In this document: one piece after another, positions 11,679 through 22,585 of the stretch | Layout: every line of letters starts with the position of its first letter | Position numbering within the stretch: position 1 is the first letter of the stretch | NCBI GenBank assembly: GCA_015501055.1 | Contig: JADNYV010000360.1 | Location: forward strand, 1 to 34,951 | Length of the DNA stretch: 34,951 bases | Source of the DNA: Mucidula mucida | Taxonomy: Eukaryota; Basidiomycota; Agaricomycetes; Agaricales; Physalacriaceae | Direction: 5' to 3' | The notes under the pieces: model-generated | Database searches by the model: none | What the model was told of the DNA's origin: nothing | What the model saw: only the letters and a program-made list of their open reading frames with translations | Made by a program: the position numbers and the translations under genes

Positions 11679-13268
11679 TCATGTAAATTTAATCTTCCTG
11701 CTAGCGACAGGTGCAGCGCTGGCCGCCAATTTCTGCTGTTGCTCCTGCACTCTTCGCTTAGCAGCCCAAGAAGGGTGGAGAGCTTCAGACTTGGAAGCAT
11801 CTTGTGAACGGGCAGTTCCTGGGCGTGTACTTTCACCGGCTGTGCTCGACGCCCCAGAGCGTTGTCCCCAGCCGGTGTCCGGTCGTTGTGTATGCTGACC
11901 CACATCACCAACCGTCTTGAACCTTCCTCCTCCCCCACGTCCACCCTGCCCTTCGTTTCGACGCGTCTCCCTCTTCTTATTCGCCTCTGCCTCCACCTGA
12001 GCCTCCTTTTTCTTGTGATTCGCGTTCTTGCCGTACTTTTTCTCCCATATTCTGATCGAACGAAAAATCAGATTCAGATGTAGCTGTCGACGGAGGGAAA
12101 AACATGTAACGCTGAAGGATTTTACTCACGCACGACGTGCACGCTGGCCCCTTCGGTTCTTTTTCTGCTCAATATCGCCTGCTTTTGCTTCGCCTTCATC
12201 CCAATCAGAGTCATCGTCGGAGCCTTTGATAAATCCGACCGATAGTGAAGGCAGAAACGTCGAAGTGGAAACGCCACTGGGTTTATCCTGCTGTTTCGCC
12301 TTTTTCGTTGGCGGGGACCTTGAAGAAGATGATATCGGATCCTCCTCGCCCTCATTTCCATCTCCATCTGTCGCCCCGTCCTCCTCAAAATCTCCGTTGA
12401 GCGACCCAGACTCCCAGCCGTCGTCCGGTTCACGTTCATCATCTCCAACCGTGCCAGACTCCCAACCGTTCTCGTCAGGGTCACTCAGAGCGTCAGCGTC
12501 CTCTTCATCGCCATCCACAGAAGCCATCTCGACGTCCTCGTCTTCGTCCAGCTTCTTTAATTTAGCGGGCCGGGCTTCTGCATCACCCTCATCGGTAGCA
12601 GGAATCACAACGGCCCGCAGACCGTCTATAATACTCGCGATTTCCAGAGCAAGGATCCGAGAGCTAAGAAGGCGACTTTGCACTTTGGCAGCGGGACCAG
12701 TAGATGCAGACGCAAGGAGATGAGATTGGAGTTCACGTAGAATGGCAGCTTGGATGTGTTCATTTCCCGACAAGAGTTTGTCCTTCATGAGCTTCGATTT
12801 GAGAGCCGTCCGCGCCAATGCCTCGTGGTCGAGTGCCTACACATGTTGTCTTGAAAAGCAACGTAGAAAGTCAACATAAATACCTTGATCTGACTTAATT
12901 CTAGCTCACAGGCAGCTATAGTGGCAGCATCACTTTGCTTGAGCCTACCGTAGTTTTAGCAGGATATTTCGGAAAAGAGACATTTCGCGCGCACCGTAGA
13001 CTCTTTAACTTTTTCACGACTTTTTGTGTTTCAAACGTCTTTGCTTTCTTGGCGACTTTCTTTGCCTCTTTGAGGTCGTGATGCTGATTTTGCAGTCATG
13101 AGCGAAGCCACTCATCGAGCATGGAACAGCTCTTACAAGTCTGCCGCCAATCTTTGTGCTCAAATCTTTCTACACCGCAAATTAGATGTGAATCGCCTCT
13201 AGAATATGAAAGCCAACCTCTGCCGGCTCATAGCGCTTTCGTTTGCGTCCAATGTTTTCATGAGGCAT
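11679..13268 (-). CDS. BUD22: Bud22 / SRFBP1 family nucleolar ribosome-biogenesis protein
   Basis: Bud22 acts in the nucleolus in early 40S (18S rRNA) maturation. Exons 13268-13218, 13169-13137, 13083-12995, 12944-12884, 12836-12130 and 12051-11679 give 437 residues with no break. The N-terminal half is helical and basic: LHHDLKEAKKVAKKAK, then FETQKVVKKLKSLR, the family's best-kept part. A long acidic middle follows (Asp/Glu/Ser-rich repeats of DDGWESG type). The C-terminal Bud22 signature is RRGQRARRAIWEKKYGKNAN, LHPSWAAKRR and a terminal KIKF. The WEKKYG motif is rebuilt across the 78-nt last intron (12129-12052). The start lies in a CCACC-ATG context and is the only one giving the conserved N-terminus. 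The gene begins only 118 nt after the Prp6 stop. Confidence 0.9.
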
Positions 13269-13386
13269 GGTGGTGGTAAAGCGCTAAAAGGCCGCTTACC
13301 ACTTTAGGACGATCGTCATCAACACGATGAGGCGCAATCTAGCGAACGAAAAGATACAATATATGTACGCAAGATATGCACAGCTA

Positions 13387-16300
13387 CTACTGTAAAGAAT
13401 TCGCGACGAGCTCCAATATCTTTGACGTGCTCTTGCCAACATTAGCCAGATCCTTAGCCACGGATGGCCAGACCATTCCATGATGTGGATCCTCTTTCAC
13501 GCAACTGGCACGAACAACATCCCGGTGTTCCTCCGTCCCGTGCTCCCTCTCAAACTTGAGCCACCACCCCCACAAATCTCCGTCATCGATACGCTGTGAC
13601 ACAGCAGCATTCACCGCCCGCTCAAACCATTGTCGCGCCTTCTCAATCTTCCGCTCTGCCCAGAACAAGCGTGCAACCGTATTGATGATCGTCGGATGAG
13701 ACTCTGTCTTCTTCATCGCATCAGTAGCGCGCGTCTTCCTCGTCGGGCGAGGCTCGCTCATAATCTGCATCCGCCATAACAATCCCGACGTAGGGCACTC
13801 CTGCAGCGCACGAGAGAGCATGGCCTTCGCTTGAACAGGCGCGTTCGAACGCTCTTCCACACTTATTGCTTCCGCCCACAGAATCTCGTTCTTGGGATTG
13901 CTCTGGCGTGCCTTTTCAAGCAATGCGCGAGACTTGATGCTCCGATTGTCCGACTCCTCGAGGCGACTAGCAAGTATCCATAATGCAGGCTCTTTAGGAC
14001 AGGCCTTGCATCCAGCAGTAAGTGCGGCTCTGGCAGCACTCAGATCTTTCCTCGACTGGTATATCTGAGCTTGGATCATGTAAAGCTTCGAAAATCGAGG
14101 GAATTTCTTGATGGCCGTCGCTAGAATATTCAAAGCCTCGTCCACCTGCCCGTGTTGGCGCTCGAAAACAGCAGATTTCATCCAGATCTGGAACGGAATT
14201 AACTCAAGTGCCGATAAGAGAGAAAGTGCTTACGCGTTCAGTGTTTGAGATCTCCCTCGCGCGCTCAAGAATCTGTCGAGCAGCATGTAGCTCATTATTC
14301 TCTGCCTCAAGCTTTATAGCGGCCAGCCAGATCTTTTCGCTCGCCTCATTCGCAACGAACGCCCTCTCAAGGATCTCCCGCGCAGCCGGGACATCACCCA
14401 GAAGCCATTTCTCTTTCGCCCGCATCAACCAAAGGTTCTCCGCCTGGGGGCATCTCGCAACAGCTTGACTTAACACCCGATCCAAGTCATCCGGCGTTCC
14501 ATGCGCTTTCTCAAGATTAGCGGCCCGTTCCCATAGATCCTTCCTGTCCGGATACACCTTGAGTGCATATGCGAATATAGCCTGAGCAGTGTGGATCATG
14601 CCTTCCTTTTCGGCAAGGTCAGCATCGCTCTCCCATGCCGCCAGCTGGTCTTCTTCTTCGACTTCCATCGCTACAGTAGCTTTCACGATAGCCTCGCAGG
14701 TCCTCGTCGACCCTTGCTTTTCGCAGTTCTTCGCCTCCCCGAGCCACTGTTCGCGCGTTAAAAGTACCTGATGCTTTCGCAACTGCTGCACTGCCATTTC
14801 TATCGTCTTGTCCACCATCTCAAGCTCCTTGTCACGCTGCTCGAGGGACTTGCTTTCATCAGTGACAGCAATTTGTTCCAAAAGTCGACCCGCAGCAATC
14901 CAAATCTCGTGAGACGTGGGAATGGCTTTTCGCGCCTTGTTGAGAACAGCCTTCGCACGCTCCGGGGTCTCTGTGCGAGCAAGAGCAAGCCATAGTTCCA
15001 CAGACATGGGAATGACTTCCACAGCACGGGATAAAAGAGTCCTAGCATCAGAAACGGATGTTTCAAGACTGACGGTTTCTTTCCAGAGTCGCACAGAATT
15101 AGGAATATGCTCCAAAGCTGGTAAAGACACATCAGTGACATTGGTCTGGAACCGAATTTGGGCTTACCTTTCCTGAGCACCCGCTTCTTCGCGGGAACGT
15201 CACCTTCCAAATCAGCAGCAGTGAGCCAAATCTTGACAGATTGCCCGACATGCTGGACCGCATCTGCTAAAATCACCTTTGCGTCGTGATTGTTCTAGAT
15301 TACGGTCAGCCACTGAACAGACGAAGAAAAGAATTACACACATGTAAACGTGCAGCTTCGATCCAAATATCTTCGCTCTTTTGACACTGTTCAGTACCTT
15401 GCATGATGAGTTTTCTGGCTTGCACCATCCGACCCGCATGTTCCTCCAGTGTCGCAGCAGCAATCCAGCCAGGAGCGTGCTTGGGATTGGACTTGATGAG
15501 AGACTCGAACAGCATACGAGCACGCTTGATGTCTCCAATTTCGGCATTGGATTTAATAGCGACACTGTCTAGAGAAGTAAGATAGCCCTTTGGATCCACA
15601 GACGTTGCAGTGCCTGAAGCTGCAGCAGAAGCCTAAGGTAGGATTGAGAGGATGGTGTATACCAAAGTTTGGAGACATACCTGGTCTAGCTTGAGTCCGA
15701 GAACAGTTTCATTGGCAGCACCAATTTCCAAGAAGTTGGACAGACCACCATCTGCTGGTGTCTGGAACCCGCCATTCTGGTAAAAGAGTCAGAAAGTACT
15801 CGCAAGGGGGCAATAGATGTATACCTGTTGTTGTGCCGGGTCAAGGGAGTTTTCGTATTCGCCTCTGCTTCTGTCACCAACAAGGATGCTGTCTGGCACC
15901 ACAAATGCGCGCTCCTCTCTGCGGCGCTTTTTTCGCGTGAGGTTTCCAACTTCTGGTAAGTTTTCCCATTCAGAGTCGGTCACTGCCGATAGTCCACGCT
16001 TCAAATCAGCGAACTGTTGCTGAATCTTTGGACGCTCAGCACGGTGCCGTGCAAGTTCAAGTTGCTCCTGCGCCTCCCTACAAGGAAAGGGTAAAATTGG
16101 AGGCTGCCAAAAAGAGTAAACTGACCTAGGACGAACCTACGCGCTTTCCGTCTGGCATCCATGGCCTCGTCGACCTTTTCGTATATCCGGTCCGCTTCCT
16201 CATCGTCTTGTTCGTATGTTGTTCCGGCAAAGAGACCATATTCATTGTCGGGATCCTGGAATTGATCTGGGTCGACTTCGGCTTCCTCACCTCTACGAGC

Positions 16301-16555
16301 TTGCGCCTCGCTGAGTGCAGCAGTCAGTTAGGACAACAGTCCAATAGGCGAATCAACGCACGCGATGGCTTCTGCCGATGGCCCTTCTCTTGCTGGACCG
16401 ATATCAGACCGTGTTGTGAAACCAGAAGCACTGCGTAATGGTCAGTATTGTGTTGATGATACTGCACTGAGTCCGCACCCTCGACCGAGACCGGCGACAT
16501 ACGATGCCGGCGCAGGCATCGACAAGAATGCCAATTTATTTGGTCTGCCGGACAT
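13387..16555 (-). CDS. PRP6: Pre-mRNA splicing factor Prp6/Prp1 (U5 snRNP, tri-snRNP)
   Basis: Bridges U5 and U4/U6 snRNPs in the tri-snRNP; nuclear. Exons 16555-16479, 16430-16362, 16310-16137, 16077-15825, 15776-15681, 15632-15342, 15294-15168, 15117-14234 and 14187-13387 total 2772 nt, exactly 923 residues, close to human PRPF6 and fission-yeast Prp1. The N-terminal PRP1 domain opens [20 protein letters not shown], with [19 protein letters not shown] rebuilt across the first intron and [13 protein letters not shown] later. Residues from about 270 to the end are helical HAT/TPR repeats, recognisable by recurring W-x-x-A-A and R-A-R-x-x-L/E-x-A patterns (for example [22 protein letters not shown]). 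All introns are 46-59 nt. The third uses donor GTTCGT, chosen because the GTAGGT four bases earlier breaks frame. Confidence 0.95.
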
Positions 16556-16656
16556 CCTAACAGTGTAAATGTACAATGGAGGTCCAATAAGTATTTGTCG
16601 TCGTCCTCGACAATGAACCGTGAGTCACAGATGGTCACGTAACACAATGCATCAGG

Positions 16657-17864
16657 TTAACTCTGTTCCAGCATCATCCATGTAAAGACATCACCACCAG
16701 CGAATGGAACTAGTTCAGAACCCAAACTATCTGCATCGGGTAACCAGTCCATCCAAGGTCTCCAAGCTTCACTAATTGCACTCTCTATACTATCCAGTTC
16801 ATCACTAAATTTCTTCCTATCGCGGGCCCACCACTGATTCCCCTTCATACTTCGCATGAACGCGCAATAATGTCCGACAATGATAAGGGCGCGCGGTTGT
16901 CGTTGCTGCAACAATGTAAAGAATGATTCGGATATGAACACGAGCCATGTAAAGGCCGTATAAACCTGGTGTTCGGGATATGACGACGCCACCCAGGCTA
17001 GCCGGAGATGTTGAATGGCCATCTCATAGGCATTCAAAACAGAAGCATCCTCAAGTTCACCGGCATCGGGGACGCCAGACGCGGGATCGCAGAGTGTAGA
17101 TAATGATTTCGGGAAGCGGGAAGGCCCATTCATGTCAAGCATGATACCTGTAGAAATGAACCTGTGCGTAGAAGCAAAGAGAGCCATCAATGGCGCCACG
17201 GCGCCTGAGTGGAGAGCGTCCCATCCGCTTTTTACAGCTGAAGGAGTACCGCGGGATACCTCTAGCCAATCGCTGCTTTGGTATACACAAGGCGACGTCG
17301 CGAATCCGTATATCGATGTAAGGACACAAGTGATGATGGTGATGTGGTGCTCAGCACCGGGAGGTAAGATGAGGCATCATACGCATTGCTTGACTGTGAT
17401 GACTTGCAGCAGCGTAAGCGTACTTCGCAGCGGAGGATTCCGATTCGTGCAGATAATAGAGATGAAGGGCAGAGAAGGCAAGTACAGAGTGCAGCATAGA
17501 CGCACTATTGGTGGAGAATATCAAATCCGGTACGACGTGTTTCCACACATGTAGAACCTCGGGTTCTTCATAGAGAGTGTGACATGCATAATTCGCGTAG
17601 TGGTTCATGAGCTCCAAGGACATGAAATCAAGCTGATGCGAGGAGGTCAGGAGAATGGGAGGCAATGCAGGCGCTTCAGATGTCCCATTCGCTGGCTCTT
17701 TCCATATACACTCTATGTTCCGATTGGAACAATTCGTGCATACTGGAGTCAGCTCATCGCACTACTTTCTCCGGTTCAAAAAACAGTATACAGAGCTACA
17801 AGACGCGTACCTTGACTTTGCGTTTGCGACACGTCCTACATCCAGTGCGGCGTATGGGAGCCAT
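16657..17864 (-). CDS. Zn2Cys6 fungal transcription factor with a frame break
   Basis: Nuclear, DNA-binding regulator of the Upc2-like group of binuclear-cluster factors. Exon 1 (17864-17811) and exon 2 (17761-16657) join in phase 0 inside the zinc cluster. The six cysteines fall at residues 9, 12, 19, 26, 29 and 36, the canonical C-x2-C-x6-C-x6-C-x2-C-x6-C spacing, with the basic RKRKVK stretch between. The rest (about 385 residues) is the fungal-specific regulatory domain, with MLHSVLAFSALHLYYL and a long helical C-half. Near 17357-17362 (run CCCGG on the coding strand) the frame moves by one base between MRMMPHLTS and AEHHITIITC. Both sides read as one conserved helix pair, so one inserted base is the simplest reading. 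A GC-AG intron could also join the frames but would delete conserved residues. Target genes cannot be read from the sequence. Confidence 0.82.
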
Positions 17865-18847
17865 GACGGTTCGGCGGCAAGTTCGACATGCCAGGACATG
17901 CCGCGGCGGCACGATTACGATCGATTTTCATACTTTTCAACTCAACGCTTGTTGGAGTTTGGCGATGCGACTCGCCGCCTCGAGAACTGACGAGAAGTTT
18001 CCTTTCTTAGTCAGCTGCTCAGTCAGCCAGTAGAAGTAGAATTTTGTAGAACCTTCTAGTATATTTTGCATGTAGTATATAAGCTGAATCCATTCTCGCC
18101 GGTAGAGCATCTGTTTGCTCTAACGCGAGCTAACCCAACGGTATTGCGCGATTGCAAGCACTCACTCAAATATCAACCTCGCTCCCTTTACCCCATTTAT
18201 TCTAACAACGCTCATGGCGACTCTCCTAAAACCGAGCTTTGGAAACCGCTGGCCGGTAAGCTGCGGTGAAACACAGCACGCTTTATTGAAACTGAGCTAT
18301 TCTCGGCTTTTGGATAGCTATCAATACATGGTGTTTCTCCAACTCCATAATCTGAATATTGCTGTACCCTGGCACCATCTGTCATATCGGTTCTTTCATC
18401 AAAATACGGTGCTGCGTCGGGGACTCATCACCGTCGAAGGACCCCTTTACGCAAGTCCAAAACGTCAGCGCATCTTGGACTACTGAAAGTCCTTTCCAAG
18501 TTCGCTTGCGGTCTTATGCTAGTCTGTATCTTCCAAGTACCTTCCAAGGCTCAAGAATTCACCTTACCAGGAGGCCACACCAAGCTGAACTTCGCGATTT
18601 ACTCCTGGAATTAAAGTCTGGTGGTAACGTTACGTTGACCATTATGCGTTGTTCATTATGCTACTGATAGGGCGCAGCAACACGTATTGCGTCGGCGAAG
18701 AGTTACCAGCGATGCAGTGAACATGTGGCACGTGATCTCGGATTCGCGCGCATTCGGGCTCGCTGTAACGCTACGAATGCGAGTTGGGCTTTTTAGGTAC
18801 GGGAACGTCGAAATGGAACTCAAAATCACTTGAAACTCTCTTGCATC
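17865..18847. other. Divergent spacer between Zn2Cys6 factor and RTA1-like gene
   Basis: About 980 nt with no supportable gene. Short plus-strand frames at 18066-18667 have no family motifs and no splice pattern. It presumably carries the promoters of both flanking genes, and a TATATAAG stretch lies near 18075. Nothing in the sequence proves that the factor controls its divergent neighbour. Confidence 0.5.
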
Positions 18848-19983
18848 ATGGCCGACGATTCTGATAACTTCCAACTGTACCGGTATGGCAACGTTGGATA
18901 CTCCTGACTCGTATTCAACGTCTCCAGATACACACCCTCAGTGGTGGCTGCCGCCATCTTTGCTGTAATATTCTTTGGCGCTGGCGTTGTCCATGGTGTG
19001 CAGATTATCCGAACGAAAGGATGGTACTTTACAGCTATGTTGATTGGCACATTAAGCATGTTCTCCTTTTTCGTTGAATTATGAAAGACGCTGACCATTC
19101 TTTGACCAGTGGAAGGCATTGGTTATGTTGGAAGAATAATTTCACACAACAATCCTCAGTCTCTTGGGCCTTACATTTTGCAATCCCTATTGATCCTCCT
19201 CGCGCCCGCTCTCTTTGTGCGTCTTTACTGCTTGAGCTTCCTGTTCGACGCTCATCCTATTCGTAGGCTGCCAGTATATACGTTGTTCTTGGCCGAGTTA
19301 TCGTCTCTCTTGATGCTCAGACACTGTCGCTCATCCGCGTGAACTGGTTGACGAAATTTTTCGTTACTGGAGACGTCCTCAGTTTCCTCATCCAGGCTGC
19401 TGGTGCGTATAGCTGTTGTAATTCAACTCACCTTCGTATCTTGATTCATGCATCCTCAGGTGGTGGACTCATGGCCCAGTCTGGTTCTGAGGACCTGGGC
19501 AAGACGGTCAGTCGTGGTTTAGAGTATACTAGTCAGCGTCTCTAATGCTGCCAACTCCCAGGTGGTTATGATCGGGCTCGCCGTACAGGTCGTATGGTTT
19601 TCCTCGTTCGTCATAGTATCTACGGTCTTCCATCTCCGTATGCGCCGCTATCAAGTTCCTTCACGTCAGACGCGCTGGACGCATCTTATGTATTTGCTGT
19701 ATATCGCCAGTGCTCTGATCTTGATTCGGTCCGTATTCCGAATCATTGAGTTCTCTGGAGGAAACGACGGAGTCCTAATGAGAAATGAAGTGGTCAGTCC
19801 TTGCCTCGCAACTGACAACGATCCCTCTGACGTTCGTTACAGTGGCTGTACGTCTTTGACGCGGCTCTGATGACGATTGTTGTTGTACTGTTCAACGTTT
19901 TCCACCCACCTGCTTTCCTGAAAGAAATGTCGCAATACACTGAAGCCCTAGTACTGAAGGAGCGCCTTACGGCTGGATACTAA
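18848..19983 (+). CDS. RTA1-like seven-helix membrane protein (lipid-translocating exporter family)
   Basis: RTA1-domain proteins are fungal plasma-membrane proteins linked to resistance to 7-aminocholesterol (Rta1) or to sphingoid long-chain base export (Rsb1). Exons 18848-18882, 18928-19055, 19110-19216, 19267-19402, 19460-19506, 19562-19792 and 19843-19983 total 825 nt, 274 residues, intact. Typical marks: RYTPSVVAAAIF at the start of helix 1, LMEGIGYVGR, LSFLIQAAGGGLMAQ and VFDAALM...LFNVFHPPAF near the last helix. About seven hydrophobic segments are visible. The first intron (45 nt) removes an in-frame TGA. The second (19056-19109) needs a GC donor (A|GCATGT), because only that rebuilds TLMEGIGY. 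The substrate cannot be inferred. Confidence 0.9.
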
Positions 19984-20286
19984 ACTAGATACCCTTGCTC
20001 TATGTAGGACCTGTAGATAGATTCAGGTTACTCGGACTTGTACCATCCTGCTATCCGGACTCAATGCTGTTTTTCATACCAGAATATATCCTATATTCTA
20101 TATTGTCTACGCTTTGGCTGGTTTGAAATTTGCAGCTGCATTGGGGCATGAGAATGCCTTTTACAATCCATCATATCGATGGCGGAGGAGAATCTTCTTT
20201 CAGTTAATTACTAATTTCAATTTCCAATTCCAAAACCCAAGTTAAGTCACTATGCCCATCTCTCTTGTCCTCCTACCACGACGTCC
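19984..20286. other. Short intergenic spacer
   Basis: About 300 AT-rich nt between two plus-strand genes. It should hold the RTA1-like 3' UTR and the promoter of the next gene. No other signal seen. Confidence 0.45.
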
Positions 20287-21180
20287 ATGGAATCGATAGA
20301 CTTGCACACTCTCGCCAGCTCTCTACCCAACGCACACCAGAATGCAGAGGCTGAGCTCACGAATAATTTTAAAGGTGAGTACTGTGGCTCCCTTTTATTA
20401 TCTGAACTGACAGACGCGGTGCGATAGCGGCTGCCTTAAGCATTACAACGTTGTACCGGTCCTCAAAGGAAGCATCAAAGAGGGCGTACAGCGCCGGCTA
20501 CACTGCGGCATGTCAAGACCTCATGCAGATGATACAGCAGGGTGTGTCGTCAGATGGAAACGGTATGACTGTTGGACGGGTTATGGATTGGCTTGACGCC
20601 CGCTTGGACGCGGTCAAGTCCAGGGAAGAAGAGGAGCTCGAAGATGAAGAGACTACTCGTAGAAAGCAAACAGCAAAGCCAAAGGAGCGAGTGCGTTGTC
20701 AAGCTCTGCTTTAGCTCCCTGCCACTGACCGTCCTGTTCAGGCGCCATCCCCTCCGGAACAGCCGGCACCCGCTCCGTCAACCAGCGCCAGCGACCAGGT
20801 ATGCATTCTTCTGTACCTTTTGGACATATCACTTACCCTTTAACCAGACCTCATGGTCACGCCCGCAACGGCGATCACCTCAGCCTACGTCTCCGTCACC
20901 CCCTCCAACCCGGAGTCTGCGCGCGCACAAAGCGAGGCCACCGCCGACAGTTCCCTTGGACTATCCTTTCACTTTCGGAGCCGATGAAAACCAGCCAACC
21001 CATCTTACTCCCTTCCCCTCTGGAGTAGGCTTAAAACGGCGACATGCCATGATCACCATGCTTGACCCGACCGCTTCATCCTCCTCATCCCCGCTTGGTC
21101 ACGCGTCTGGTGGCCGCCGACGTACTAGGAGCTCTGCAATGGATATAGAAGAGGACGATCGGCCCCGCAAGAGGAGATAG
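20287..21180 (+). CDS. HAPSTR1/C16orf72-like (DUF4588-type) nuclear protein, tentative
   Basis: Exons 20287-20374, 20428-20690, 20742-20798 and 20848-21180 total 741 nt, 246 residues, frame intact. A helical N-terminal domain (about residues 1-100) contains FKAAALSITTLYRSSKEA and AYSAGYTAACQDL, then VMDWLDARLD. This resembles the conserved helices of the animal stress regulator HAPSTR1 (C16orf72), where an alanine-rich helix followed by LY and later GY has the same spacing. HAPSTR1 pairs with the ubiquitin ligase HUWE1. If the match is real, the fungal protein may do the same. The rest is disordered: an acidic EEEELEDEE patch, a Pro/Ser-rich middle, and a C-terminus with basic KRR and RKRR clusters likely to act as nuclear signals. 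The resemblance is from memory, so another family is possible. Confidence 0.7.
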
Positions 21181-22025
21181 GATGGCATTCCCACCTGTCC
21201 CACCCCATATAATAATGCCCACTCACTTGTGTTACTGTATCCTCTACAATCATTTTTTCTTTTCATAACACTCTTCTCGTACCATTACAAGAACATGTAC
21301 ATCAGGCATTTATGACTTACATATATGATTTTTTCTTCTGTGCACAATCAAATTTATCTCTCTCGCTGCTTCCGTGTTTTGAGGTGCGCCGCTCATGTGT
21401 CCCACTGGTTCTCGTCTTGCCATTGATGTCTCTCGGTTGCAGGTCTCCCTACGAATCTCGACATCACACCTTTACTGATGGATCATTGTGGCAAATAGAA
21501 CAGTTGTTGCTGCCCCCGCATTTGTATGGGTTTGGTGACCGCTGTTGGTTCCGGTAGATGCTGTGGGGTCCGTGTTCCTCGAGGTTGATACGTCGGTATC
21601 TCTCTGTGACTCCAAAGATGGTCGTACAACGGATTCGCGACAGGGCTGCTCTCAAACAATGCTTCATGTGTCGCGTTACCTCGATATCCGACCAAACATG
21701 TTTTCCGCCCATCAGAACAACGGATCCTACATACATATACTGTAGTTGCACGCGTCGCCTCGGTCGCGATTGCGTACGCTCTTTGGGTCTCGACAGTCAG
21801 CGGCGAGTTGAAAAGCATTGATTATGATGTGCTAGATGATTCAGGCGAATCATACTGGTACAGAATTCCTTCAGCGAGTTGCTCGTGTCATACTCTGGAC
21901 TGTAAGCGTGCCGTCTTTTTTCCCTTCTACTTAGTCTTCTGCAGCCAAGGGATGTTCTTTCTCTGATCACGTGAACGAACGCCCAATAACTTACGCAATG
22001 ATAGCCTGGCGAGGGCGGCTCTAGT
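21181..22025. other. Gene-poor stretch left of the MITE
   Basis: About 850 nt after the HAPSTR1-like stop. It probably includes that gene's 3' UTR. The small open frames on either strand show no conserved motif or splice logic, and no repeat other than the flanking MITE was seen. Confidence 0.45.
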
Positions 22026-22033
22026 AGTTGCGG

Positions 22034-22542
22034 CAGGGGGCCCCACTCGGCGTATTCCGTGAGAGCAGCCTACCCGTTGGGGTCTGTTTACTTGGAGCGT
22101 TGGGGGTTATTTGACCTGCTGCCAAATCCAGCGATCTGAAAGCGCTGAATGAGCCTCACGAATCGCTCCTTCGAATTCTGTACAGTAAGAAACATATCTT
22201 CAATGGATTGTCATATTGATTCACTCTTGCCAAGTCTTGAGCTTAATAATTGGTTTGGACGTAGAAAACACCATGAATAGCAAGTATATCGGTCAAAATG
22301 GACAGGGGAACAACGATAGGAGACATCATAATAGAGATAGCAAATGCAGTCGTGATTTTATGTTGAATCTACCACTCCTTACCTCTACCGGACGCGACGC
22401 GTCGACAAGATTGAAGCAGCGCGAACGAGAAGACTGAATTTGGCAAGCAGGACAAACAACCCCCAACGCAATCCAAAGCTCCAAGTAAACAGACCCCAAC
22501 GGGTAGGCTGCTCTCACGGAATACGCCGAGTGGGGCCCCCTG
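22034..22542. mobile_element. hAT-type MITE (non-autonomous, 509 bp)
   Basis: Both ends begin CAGGGGGCCCCACTCGGCG and stay identical in inverted orientation for 65 bp (22034-22098 against 22478-22542). Similarity continues less perfectly for about 33 more bases (to about 22131 and 22434), except that the right arm has a 10-bp insertion. The 8-mer AGTTGCGG directly flanks both ends (22026-22033 and 22543-22550) as an exact target-site duplication. An 8-bp duplication with CAGGG-type termini is the hallmark of the hAT superfamily. The roughly 300-bp AT-rich interior has no transposase frame, so the element would need a transposase from elsewhere. Arms with no mismatch over 65 bp suggest recent insertion or active maintenance. 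Confidence 0.88.
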
Positions 22543-22585
22543 AGTTGCGGTAAATGTCTCGTGAACTCGACACGCACTATAGAGC

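Noticed and set aside
12028..12723. Long plus-strand open frame of 231 codons, Ser-rich
   Set aside because: It is the antisense of the acidic Bud22 exon. Acidic Asp/Glu-rich codons read backwards give Ser-rich open frames.
18294..18325. Stretch resembling the 5' end of U2 snRNA (CTCGGCTTTTGG and nearby bases)
   Set aside because: The match is only about a dozen bases. The branch-site-recognition sequence GTAGTA and the Sm site expected downstream are missing, so chance or a tiny fragment is likelier.
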